Assembly: GCA_905221605.1 (NCBI GenBank) | Contig: CAJNDS010002555.1 | Coordinates: 182,501 to 246,500, forward strand | Reading direction: 5' to 3' | Length of the DNA stretch: 64,000 bases | From: Symbiodinium natans | Lineage: Eukaryota > Sar > Dinophyceae > Suessiales > Symbiodiniaceae | Part shown: positions 12,299 to 21,540 of the stretch, one piece after another | Layout: each line of letters starts with the position of its first letter | Position numbering within the stretch: the stretch's first letter is position 1 | The notes under the pieces: generated by a model | Seen by the model: the letters and a program-made list of their open reading frames with translations, nothing else | The model's database searches: none | What the model was told of the DNA's origin: nothing | Position numbers and translations under genes: made by a program

Positions 12299-12375
12299 TA
12301 AACCCTAAACCCTAAACCCTAAACCCTAAACCCTAAACCCTAAACCCTAAACCCTAAACCCTAAACCCTAAACCC
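12299..12375 (+). repeat. telomere-like CCCTAAA tract, near-perfect
   Basis: Ten or more consecutive CCCTAAA heptamers, ending about 22 bp before the acceptor of the next PP2C exon. Confidence 0.97.
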
Positions 12376-12397
12376 ACTGTCCCAAACCCTCTGAGAG

Positions 12398-12452
12398 GAG
12401 CTCTTGAAGTATCCGGCCAACAGCGGGGCAGAGGTCGAAGCCGCCCTCCGAG
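12398..12452 (+). CDS. PP2C-family phosphatase, exon (ELLKYP)
   Basis: Encodes ELLKYPANSGAEVEAALR plus one base, between acceptor GAGAG and donor G/GTGGGA. It continues the preceding exon in phase and matches the PP2C segment before the second helix. Confidence 0.82.
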
Positions 12453-13610
12453 GTGGGACCGCGGCTTTTGGCGTGTTCTAGGGTTTTTTTATATGTAAAT
12501 TGCTTTTTGGGTTTTGGTTTTTTTTTATAAATTGTTTTTGGGTTTTGGGTTTGTAGAGGGGGGATGAGAGGAGAGGGCTTTGATGTTCTGCGGTGTGCAG
12601 GGGGTAGTTCTGGTCGGGTGTGGGTGGTAACGGTGGTAAGTGCGGTGTGGGCGGTGACGGCGGTGAGGGCGGTGAGGGCAGCCCTTTGAAGCCCTGTCAA
12701 TGTCGATTTCACCTATTTCAGCCTAAGTCTCTGGATAGGCAGGGGGTATAGGGGGGAGGGCGGTGAGGGGTTGGGGCTGCGCAGGGCGATGAGGGTTTGG
12801 GGCTGCATTGGAGCCCTTTAAATCTCTATAAGCCTTTATTTCACCTATTTCAGCCTTAGTCTCTGGATAGGTCGGGGGTAGGGGCAGAGGGGGTAAGTGC
12901 GGGCGGTCAGGGGTTGGGGCTGCCCGGGGGGTAGGTCATGCTCAAATGGTCATCATGCCTTGCAAATTGAACTGGGCTGACGCCATCAGCATGCTCGGGG
13001 CGAAAGGATGTGTGGCACGGGTTTTCCAGGTTTCCACGTGTGCAATGACTTTCCTTCGTGTTTTGCTGAGGACTCCTTCGGAGGTGCTTTGGGATCTAGT
13101 GCATTGGGTGTCTACCCCTGATCGTGATATTTGTGCTATGGGTCCGTACGTTGTTGCCGTGAGACGGGCATCCGAAAGCAAATCTCCGTAGGTACGGAGT
13201 TCAGGTCCACTTGAGGCAAAACACGAGGCAGTTGAGAGCGAGGAGGGGAAAACACGTCGAACGGTTCAGTTGTTTGTCATCTCCGTGCGCTTGTCCATGG
13301 AGCATGGCAAACAGAATGGAAACAATGGTGTGTACCACTAACAGCAGCCCCTGAAACAGCAACTGAGGCATGGTGGTGCAGTTTCTAAAGGGTTGACCTT
13401 GCCAAAATGGCAGATGTCACGCCCTAAGTTCCCAAACCCTAAGCCCTTGTCCACAGAGAGCACGTGCTGCAGTCAGGCCTTGCGGGTCGTGGGCACCCGC
13501 GACAGTCACAATGTACAAGTTGGAATGTTAAACTTAATGGGTAATCTTTGCGGCTACTGTGGTATTCACAGCCGGTGCACAAGTGGATTTGAATTCAAAT
13601 GGGCTTGCAG

Positions 13611-13663
13611 GCTCCTTTGCCAAGTTGCAAAACATGCTGGAGAGTGGCAACTGCCTCAGTTAT
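13611..13663 (+). CDS. PP2C-family phosphatase, exon (SFAKLQNML)
   Basis: The acceptor CTTGCAG restores the split Gly codon, and the frame gives GSFAKLQNMLESGNCLSY up to donor AGTTAT/GTAGGA, phase 0. The position matches the PP2C segment just before the GSTA strand. The weakest of the internal joins, because the sequence here is not a signature motif. Confidence 0.65.
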
Positions 13664-14732
13664 GTAGGAAAGCTGTGAGATCAGCTGCTTTCATCAGCGA
13701 GAGGATGGCATCGGCGTTTGGCAATGGAATTGTAGCGGTTCAGTGTGGCTTTCCAGACTGTTTGCGAGGATGCAGGCCTCGGTGACCTTGCATAATCGGG
13801 AAGGGTCAGCGTGACAAGCATGAATGGGAGCACGAAATGAATCTGTAGAGGCCAGGCAGACTTTGGCCAGACATGCTGCAGTTTACAAATTTCGGGCTTA
13901 GCTGAATGTAGGTTCGTTGTCATCCTGGCAATATGGTAAAACATCAGTCAGACCCAAACATCCCAGGAGACTATGCTGACGAGCTGACTTCACAGCGGTC
14001 AGCAGCTCCCCAAGCGGGTGCATGATGATGCTCAGTTTTTTGGTTTTGCAAGCACAATGCTCTACCAAGACATTTTCTTTTACGTAACAAGCTATGCGAC
14101 ATGTGTGATTGTTTAGGGTTTTTTGGACAGTTGTTGCTGGAGTTTCAGTCGAACTCATCACCACAGTTGAGTAGCCTACTATTTGTGCAATTTTGCAGTG
14201 CGTGTCTTTGGCCACTTGCAATATGCGAAAGGCCGAAATATACTGTCTGGCTATTCACCGTTGTGTGAACGCGTGTGCCCTAAACCCTTAACCGTCTGGG
14301 AACAAAGGAAGCCACCACCTTGCTGGCTTGAGGGTTAACGGTTGTGGGGTAGCCATATATGGCCCAAACAGGGTTATCCGGTTCAATCGATGGATATGAA
14401 CATCGGGCTGCACGCTGCGCTGCATTGGCAAAACTTAATGTTTAGGGATCAGGGCTTCGATTTAGGGAAATCCTGAACCAAAAATCTCATTTCTCTCACC
14501 TTGAGCCAGTTCCATGAGGCCCTCTACGCAAGGCTTTTGCCCCCGGGCGAAAGCTGTGGAACAAAGGCAGCAGCCAAAGACGAGGGCTTTGTAGGTACAA
14601 AGCTTTTTGGATAGGACGTGTAGTGGCTGTGGTGGAGTTGGAGCTGAGACTATTCAGCGTGATTGTACTTGATTCAAGGAATCTCCCTGCAGTACCTTTT
14701 TGGGGTGGCGGAGTTTCTGCAAATCTTCGCAG

Positions 14733-14800
14733 GGGGGATCGACGGCGTGCATCTGTGCCGTTACCGAGACGCAGATCATCACTGCCAATGTGGGGGACAG
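14733..14800 (+). CDS. PP2C-family phosphatase, exon with GSTA and ANVGDS
   Basis: Encodes GGSTACICAVTETQIITANV and then GDS. Both the GSTA strand and the ANxGDSR motif are diagnostic of PP2C. The Ser codon is split at a consensus GACAG/GT donor and completed by the next exon, which starts with C. Confidence 0.92.
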
Positions 14801-15337
14801 GTCCTTGGGAAGACAGGGCGGGCCTGAGAGTACGGGTGGGATTATGTGGGACTCGTAGCGGCCAGGTGCGGTAAGAGGACCCACCGGAGGGGCAAGATAG
14901 TTTTGCTTTATAGACTTACAGTAGTAAGCAAGAACTTGTGAATGGTCTGAAGGCCTAAACGCTCCCGAGGGTTTCGGATTCTTTCGGTTTGTGAATCTCC
15001 GAGTAGTATGATCTTCACGAGGCAAATGTTACGTTTCTACTTTTAAGCTTGTCAATGCGAATTGTGTATTGTAGACATAACATACACTATACAAGTGGTC
15101 TTTGATTAGCACGTCAGCAATATTTCACTATAAACTGCTTGCCCTACGCCCTAAACACTGAAACCCTAAGTCTCAAACCCTACACTTCAAAACCCCAAGC
15201 ACTTGACCCCAACTTGCTATGGGCTTAACAACGCAAAAAATTAGGGTTCCCTAAAACCCTCATAAGGAACAATATTTTTTTTTTGCGGGGGGTTCTTAGA
15301 AGCAATTCGTAGTAGCCGCACCAGCTCGTGCTGCCAG

Positions 15338-15383
15338 CCGCGCGGTGCTCTCTCGCGGCGGCCAGAGCATTGCGCTCAGCGAG
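15338..15383 (+). CDS. PP2C-family phosphatase, exon (SRAVLSRGG)
   Basis: Completes GDSRAVL and continues SRGGQSIALSE. The acceptor is GCCAG followed by C. The exon ends at a GA donor (GAG, then GACAAG), and joining to 15557 gives LSEDHKPEN, the PP2C LSxDHKP motif. Confidence 0.92.
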
Positions 15384-15556
15384 GACAAGAGCTTTTCTGT
15401 ACGTTGCTGAGGTCTGCAGGGTAGGGAAGGAAGGACTTGGTGGTTCGGGCTTAGGGTTTAGGCCGGTCGCCCCAGTAGAATTCCCACTAGTGAGCCCTGT
15501 CACCCGAGGATCCGCCACACTTTATTCCACTCCATGACATTGACCTGGCCTCTCAG

Positions 15557-15601
15557 GACCACAAGCCCGAGAACTTTGCCGAAAAGCAGCGGATCGAGGC
15601 G
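15557..15601 (+). CDS. PP2C-family phosphatase, exon with DHKPEN...RIEA
   Basis: Encodes DHKPENFAEKQRIEA, matching the LSxDHKPxxxxExxRIxxAGG signature. Acceptor TCTCAG/G; likely GC donor after GCG. The DHKP-to-RIEA spacing is normal for the family. Confidence 0.93.
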
Positions 15602-16080
15602 GCCACTGCATCATAGCAGGAGTGACGAGACTGCTACGGACATGCTCGCCATTATGTCACTTGTGACGAACATGAGATCTTCACTTGCCCTACTTCCCCC
15701 CTCCTCCCCCCGCACCATCCGGCCCCTCCAACAAGCACATGCCACGGGCAGTGTCTAAACTTGGCCCTCTCAGGTGACGACACCTTTTTAGGCCTTTTTA
15801 GGTGCGGCCACGCAACTTGAGGGACCCCAAAAAGTTATGTTGCAGGTGAGGGGCGGTTGGGGGGGGGGGGGGTTGGGCAGGGCCACCGGGAAGGCAGGAC
15901 AAGCGGGGCAAGTGGGCGTGACGATTTGCCTGCCCCCGGCCGCTCCCAACACACACAGATGTTCTTCGATCAGAACTCCAGTGTAATTTGCCAGCCCTAG
16001 ATCCTGAACAGCGCTGGAATCCCAGAAGCTCTCTTGCACCTTCCAAGGCTGCTGGTGGCTTTGTCAGCTTCCGGCCGCAG

Positions 16081-16133
16081 GGCTCGGAAGGACAACTGGG
16101 AGTCTTCATTGTTCGGGCTTCAGGGGTTCTCAT
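16081..16133 (+). CDS. PP2C-family phosphatase, exon between RIEA and RVNG
   Basis: Acceptor CCGCAG/G, then GSEGQLGVFIVRASGVLM, then donor CAT/GTGAAC. Both junctions are in phase and fill the gap between RIEA and SGHWRVNG. The usual AAGG of the family is replaced by A-GSEG. Alternative boundaries are possible. Confidence 0.65.
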
Positions 16134-16475
16134 GTGAACAGCTCGTCACTTGCGAGGGGCTCCGATGATTCCTTCATTATGCCCATAGGCCTGTGCGGCG
16201 AAGCTCTAAGTTTCAGGAGACTCCCATGCTCGTCAGCAGTCCATGGGTTCTTAGTCAGCAAAACACATTGTAGGTTTCCTGTACCCTAAGCCCTAACACT
16301 ACCCTCGGCCTTAGCCTAAGACCTGAAACACTAGACCCATGAGTTTTCACCGTGCGCCTTTTCGCCTTCCCCCCCCCCCCCCCGATATTTGCCTTATGGG
16401 GATCCTCTGCCACTAAACGCCAGCTTGCCTCGCCAAACATGGAAACCCATGCAAGTCCTTCGGACTTCTTCCTAG

Positions 16476-16542
16476 GTCCGGACACTGGCGGGTCAATGGC
16501 GACCTGAACATGTCCCGTGCTTTAGGCGACGTGGAGTACAAG
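16476..16542 (+). CDS. PP2C-family phosphatase, exon with RVNGDLNMSRALGD
   Basis: Encodes SGHWRVNGDLNMSRALGDV and EYK, the highly conserved RVxGxLxxSRAxGD motif. Acceptor CCTAG/G. It ends before GATGTG (GA donor), and the next exon begins GACGTC, so the exact junction is ambiguous by this small direct repeat. Confidence 0.93.
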
Positions 16543-16708
16543 GATGTGCTGCCTCCTCTTTAGGGCTGTCTGCGTGGAACAAGCAGGTGAGATTCCCAGA
16601 TGAGTAGAAGAGGCTCTTGAGGGCACAGTGTGCTGTGCTAAGTTCCTTGACGGCAGTCATGGGATGATCTTCCTAACTTTTTGCTTTGGTAAGTTCCAGA
16701 CACGCTAG

Positions 16709-16764
16709 GACGTCATCAGCTCCACGCCGGATGTGACAATTCACGATCGCAGTCCCGAGGATGA
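16709..16764 (+). CDS. PP2C-family phosphatase, exon (STPDVTIHDRSPEDE)
   Basis: Encodes DVISSTPDVTIHDRSPEDE, the PP2C xxPDV strand and the acidic residues before DEF. The last codon GA/G is split at a GC donor (GATGA, then GCCGGC) and restored exactly by the next exon. Confidence 0.93.
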
Positions 16765-17279
16765 GCCGGCCAGCCATGTTTCAACTCCCGCATGTGAGCA
16801 GGGTTGAGGGCTTGGGAGGATTAGGGCTTGAGGTTTAGGGTTTAGGGTTTAGGGTTCCCAAAAGTAGGCTGATTGTGAAAGAGGCTCCTAGGAAACGGCC
16901 TTTGAAGGTGGGGGCCTTTGCCTGAAAGCGGTCCTAGAGTAGGGTTTAGGGTTTACGGTTTAGGGTTTAGGGCCTCGAAAGTCCCGCCTCCATAAAAGCT
17001 TGAGACAAATTGGCGACAAAGATAGGCGAAGCATGTAGATGCCTCTATGCTGGTGCCTCTCGGGTGTGCCATATGCCTTCCACTGTCATAATTGCTAGCG
17101 ATGGTGGCTGTGTATCTTCTGCCGGGTGATGAAAGTATTCAACTGCCATCGAAAGCAGATTGAAAACACGCAGTTCTACTGGCGACAGCTAGTGGTCTTG
17201 ATGCGTTTGTTTGCGCCCCCGCCGTTCCAAACCTTAAGCCCTGCTGGAGCCGCAACAGCTTAACTCCACGTTGTGCCCA

Positions 17280-17395
17280 AACAACCCTAAAGCCTAAACC
17301 CTAAACCTCAACCTTAAACCCTAAACCCTAAACCCTGAACCCTGAACCCTGAACCCGAAACCCTAAACCCTAAACCCTAAACCCTACACCCGATT
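17280..17395 (+). repeat. telomere-like CCCTAAA tract with a CCCTGAA block
   Basis: CCCTAAA heptamers interrupted by a run of CCCTGAA units, ending about 11 bp before the acceptor of the next PP2C exon. Confidence 0.95.
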
Positions 17396-17406
17396 TGCGT
17401 GGGCAG

Positions 17407-17455
17407 GTTTCTGGCAATCTTTTCTGACGGCGTCAACAAGACCAACCAGGAGGCA
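17407..17455 (+). CDS. PP2C-family phosphatase, exon with DEFLAIFSDGV
   Basis: Joined to the previous exon it reads DEFLAIFSDGVNKTNQEA. The SDG Asp is the second metal-binding Asp of PP2C. The family's usual W-D after SDG(V/L) is replaced by N-K, a noticeable deviation. GA donor (GCA, then GACCTG). TTTAGGG units follow at 17510-17530. Confidence 0.92.
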
Positions 17456-18449
17456 GACCTGATTTTGCCATGCCAGACAAAGGGTTGGAGGGGCTCACTC
17501 TGAGAAGTGTTTAGGGTTTAGGGTTTAGGGTGGGTTTTCCCTTGCAGTCTCCTATGCGGCCTGATCAGTGGACACACGTTTAACAAAACGGGACCCTCGA
17601 TAACAAAGGCATTCGAAATCGTTGGGGGAGGGTTTGAAGCATTTGTGAGTTCTCGAAGAAACAGGATTATAGGGGATTGCTAAATTGACAATATTCTTCC
17701 CTTGTAACGCTTCTTGATTATGTTGTAGTATGCCGTAGAACCCTCTTCAATTAACTAGACCACGATAATAAATCCCTAGGATAAGCCCCATGAATGAGTA
17801 CTAATGTTCCACTCGATTCACCAAATTTGTTCGAATTGAATTTTAGAGGGGAAGGTTGCTTCATTTGAGAAGATATTGGAGGCGCTGGAATTATCAGGAT
17901 TATTCTGCCTCCCCAAAAGAACGCGTACGGCGTACTTGTGATTTTGACTTTGTCTGGCCCAGGTGCTAATCCGTATTCAGCATTTGTTCGAAGCATACTG
18001 CTCGAATTTTGGGAAACTCCGCCTGCACATTTTGAAAACCTCAGGCCCTAAACCAAAACTCCAAACCTAGTCCCTACTTGGAGGTTCCTGGTAGCTGGGT
18101 CTGAAGTAGAGAAAGGATGCCTGTGCTTGTGTGTTTTTCTCTTGGTTTTGGCTCGGCTGCGTGTTTACCCTAAATACTAGGTGGTGTGTGTGGAAAACGC
18201 AGGCCCCATGACAGGCCGCTCTCTATAAGTACCCATGAATCTCCAAGTAACCCCTAAACCCTAAACCCTAAACCCTATGACTCACACAAAGCACACCAAC
18301 AGACACACACGCACAACCATCCCCTCCCTACAAGTGGGGGGTAACTGTACTTCTGACCCCACGTAGGGCACTTCTAACCCTACTCATAACTACTCATGAA
18401 CCGCCAAGTAATCCCTCAACGAGATGGCAAGCTGTAGTCCCGCTGTCAG

Positions 18450-18488
18450 GTCGTGGACTTTCTCTCGGAGCGGCGACCAGTTGGGAAG
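18450..18488 (+). CDS. PP2C-family phosphatase, exon (VVDFLSERRP)
   Basis: Acceptor CTGTCAG/G; encodes VVDFLSERRPVGK. Joined to NQEA it matches the PP2C helix after the SDG strand (NQEAVVDFL). GA donor (AAG, then GACGTG). TTTAGGG-like units begin about 15 bp further on. Confidence 0.85.
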
Positions 18489-18839
18489 GACGTGTTCGGC
18501 TTGGGGTTGAGGGTTTCAGGGTTTAGGGTTTGGGGCTTGGAAGGGTTCAGGGGCTTGGGCTTAAGGGTTTCGGGGTCTAGGGTTTGGGGTATAGGGGTTT
18601 GCACAGGTCGTTCCCCCCATCCACTAGCTGTGGCCATGGGTACAAGATAGCTCCTTTTGGGGTCCTATGATGTTCCTGGGGATCACCGAAGGCGTATGGT
18701 CTACGGGTTTTGGGGTCGGTTTCGACTTCTAGGGTTTAGGTTGTAGGGTTTAAAGGGTACGCTTAGCAAGGAAGCGGGGTGCATCGATTGATCGGTTTTC
18801 GCAAGAAGGCTGTGGCAACCACGATTGTAGTACTAGGCA

Positions 18840-18905
18840 GCATATCGCCTTTCGTGCTCCGGGTTCCCGGGCTAGCAACCTCCAGGTTTCCCGGGCTCGC
18901 GAGTT
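18840..18905 (+). repeat. GGGTTCCCGGGCT-type GC minisatellite
   Basis: Short palindromic CCCGGG-containing units inside a PP2C intron. A related, longer block (TTCCGGGCTCCCGGG units) occurs at 19900-19990. Confidence 0.7.
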
Positions 18906-19019
18906 TTTGGGGGTCTTTCCTTAAGATTTTCTGTTTTCTCCCATATTTTGGATAGGAAGCCTTTCTATATTCCTCAGACACCACTACTTTGTGAGGGGGC
19001 TGTAACTTTTTTTTCAGGA

Positions 19020-19910
19020 GAACCTCCAAAAAATGTTGTTTAATGCGAGTCCACTTCATGGCCTGATCTTGATTACAAAGCAAGATAAGCTTGGAAGGCT
19101 GAAAACAGAGCGCGTGCATGAAAGGTTTGGAGAGCTTTCGTAGGAAAAGTCGTCATGTGCTGACCAAGCAAGCTTAGCAACAGATCGGGGGTGGGTGGGG
19201 GGGTTGGGGGCGCAGCTTTCCCATTTGCAAGCACGGTGCTCGCATGACAGGTTTTCGAAAGGCTTCGTATGTGTTTGATCCACTTCATGGGCTAATGTTC
19301 TTTACAAAGCAAGCCTGCGTGGGTTCAGAAAATTAAACGACAGCAGGGGGGTTGGGAGCGGCGCACCCACCCATTTGCAAAACAGATGCAATGCTTGTAT
19401 GAAGGGTTGGAACAAGGTTCGTATATTTTAACAATGCACGTCCTCTTGGGAAATGCATGCTGTATTGCGCATTTAAAGCCAGGAAGGGGGGAGCAAAGGT
19501 AGCAAGGAAAACCAGACAGGGCCAACCTTAAGGGAAAAAGCCTCCACCAAGTCCTCTTCATGGCATGAGCTTTCTACAAAGGTTTGAAATGCTGAAATTT
19601 TCATTAAACAAAAAAGAGGAGCCCCACCCCCATGTGCAAACACAAATTCTAGATTGAAAAACGATTGATACAAAGCGGGGGAGGGCTTGGAAAGGCTTCG
19701 TATGTTTACCATGCAAGCCCTCTTCATGGGATGCTGTCGTTACACATCGAGCTTGCACCGGCTGGCACCGGTTTACAAAGAGGATGTTGTAGAGAGCGCG
19801 GGCTTCGGGAGAAGGAGGCGCCCAGCTTTTTTCTAAGCGAAGATACTCACATGACGGGTTGAACTTGGTCCGTACCTTTTGATGCGCAAACTTCTCTTCA
19901 TGGGCTTCCG
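19020..19910 (+). repeat. diverged repeat array, unit about 130-240 bp
   Basis: Five or six related segments share CCATTTGCAAGCA, then GCATGA(A/C)(A/G)GGTT, then GGCTTCGTATGTTT, then CCTCTTCATGGG, then TTACAAAGCAAG. Copies lie around 19040, 19220, 19365, 19540, 19625 and 19840. It occupies the intron between the VVDFL and AETAEAL exons of the PP2C gene. No frame is conserved across copies. Confidence 0.7.
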
Positions 19911-20063
19911 GGGTCCGGAGCTTCCGACTTTCGGGCTCCCGGGCTTCCGGGCTCCCGGGCTTCCGGGAGGAACAGGTTTCCGGGCTCCTGCGCGAGACAA
20001 AGGATTATACCCCAACTGCACACCCGAAATAGAGCCTAAAGCCTCAACCCTAAATTCGGGGAG

Positions 20064-20111
20064 GATGCAGAGACGGCAGAGGCATTGGTCAGCAGCTGTG
20101 CCGATGGCTCG
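20064..20111 (+). CDS. PP2C-family phosphatase, exon (AETAEALVSSCADGS)
   Basis: After acceptor GGGGAG the frame gives DAETAEALVSSCADGS, matching the last helix of PP2C before the DN motif. The preceding GA donor plus this start restores GKD in phase. Ends at GGCTCG/GTG. Confidence 0.8.
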
Positions 20112-20239
20112 GTGTTGTCAATCCTTCTTAGACGGATTGGGTAGGGTTTAGCACTGGGTTCCAGTGAAGTGGCATAAATTCAGCTGCCATAGTCAAGAAA
20201 CCCTCTTACTTAGCAACAGGGTGCCATCTCCGTGAACCC

Positions 20240-20286
20240 TTGGTATATTTATTTCTATATATACATATATGCATACATATACATAC

Positions 20287-20320
<34 letters not shown>

Positions 20321-20325
20321 TTATG
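20240..20325. repeat. TA/TATACA microsatellite
   Basis: Alternating AT-rich run (ATACATATA and long ATAT) inside an intron of the PP2C gene. Similar runs occur at 24825-24880, 26315-26385, 29740-29770, 40250-40345, 62085-62145 and 63835-63955. Confidence 0.95.
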
Positions 20326-20983
20326 GGCCCTCCGAAGTAGCTTGGGAGTTGTAGGTTTTTGTGCCGGAAAGACTGGCCGCCAGGCTTCCCCTCAACCCTA
20401 AACCCTGAACCCTAAACAACCCTTAAATTAGCCCCAAAAAAAAACCCTGAGCCCTGAGCCCTGAATATGGGCAGAGTATTGTGGCCTTGAGCACTCAGAG
20501 GGCCACAGCTTCCATGTTCCTGGCAAATGGATTGTAAATAGTTTGTCAGTGGGGATGGGGACTTTGTAAATGGCCCGGAGCTCCTCCCCCCCCACCACCC
20601 CACCCCCTTGCCCCCCCCCCGCCCCCACCCCGTCCCCACCCCGCCCCCCAACCCACCAGCAGTCAGTGCCTGGATTCAGACCCCAACCGCCGTTTTAGGG
20701 CTTAGGGTTTAGGGTGTAGGGCGAACCGCCCAGAACCCTGCAAAAAAGTACAAGCGTCCTAGCCGGGGGTGCTTCAGCAGTGCAAGCTCTGGTCAGGGAA
20801 AGAGGATCCCATCTCTTCGGGTGAAATCGGAGGAATCCGCGCATTTCTGGTAAGTCTTTGGGGCTCCCATCCAGCAAGGAAGCAACCAGGTGTATCGTGT
20901 AGAGCTTCAGGAGCACGGATGCCAGATGCCTTGAGCTTTCGAAGAAAGCCCAAAAGCCCATGCCCAAAAAATGTTTTCTTGAG

Positions 20984-21061
20984 GTCTCGGGTGGTGACAA
21001 CGTTACTCTCACTGTCGTGCCTGGGCATGTGGTCCTGGATTTGGGTTGCAGGTTGCCTTGA
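20984..21061 (+). CDS. PP2C-family phosphatase, probable last exon (GGDNVTLTVV)
   Basis: Acceptor TTGAG/G, then VSGGDNVTLTVVPGHVVLDL and a stop at 21059-21061. GxxDNVTxxVV is the final PP2C motif, and its Asp is the third metal ligand. The stop lies 14 codons after the motif, normal for a PP2C ending with its catalytic domain. A GC donor in the tail (CTGG, then GCATGT) would allow a longer C-terminus. Confidence 0.85.
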   Translation, partial: VSGGDNVTLTVVPGHVVLDLGCRLP

Positions 21062-21401
21062 GCATGAATGCGGGAGCATTGCAACCCGGCGGGGTCCTGG
21101 TTTAAGGGATGCAAATTAAGTTACCACAGTACGGGTATACATATATATATATATAAAACAATATCGGCTTCCCTCTATGGTACCTTGATTTTGGTTTCTT
21201 CGCATTCCTCAACGGTAACCTAGTATTGCAAGCTACTTTAGCAGGTGAACAGGACTTGGGGTTTTTCACGATCTTGGAGTTGGGTCCAGTGCAGAGAAGC
21301 CTAACTCTGGCCAGCTTAGGGGCACATGCAATGGAAACGGAAAGCACACACTCAGGAGGGCCAAGAATTTGGTTGAGGGTTGAGGGCTTAGGGCCTCGGG
21401 T

Positions 21402-21540
21402 TTGGACCTAACCGACAGCCCGAGCCATGGTTGCGTCTTGTTTGCTGTCCTGGGCCACGGTGGTTCGGATTGGATGGTTCCTGCGAGCGTGCGAGAACGC
21501 CAACTCTGGACTCCCAACCTGCAGACCCTCCAGTACCTTC
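21402..21540 (+). pseudogene. second PP2C-like fragment lacking the DGHGG Asp
   Basis: The frame reads HGCVLFAVLGHGGSDW and then VPASVRERQLWTPNLQTLQ. LFAVLGHGG aligns with LFGVLDGHGG of the intact gene 9.6 kb upstream, but one codon (Asp) is missing, and without that metal ligand a PP2C would not be expected to be active. No downstream PP2C motifs follow convincingly. It may be a decayed tandem copy, a pseudophosphatase exon, or chance similarity. Confidence 0.45.
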
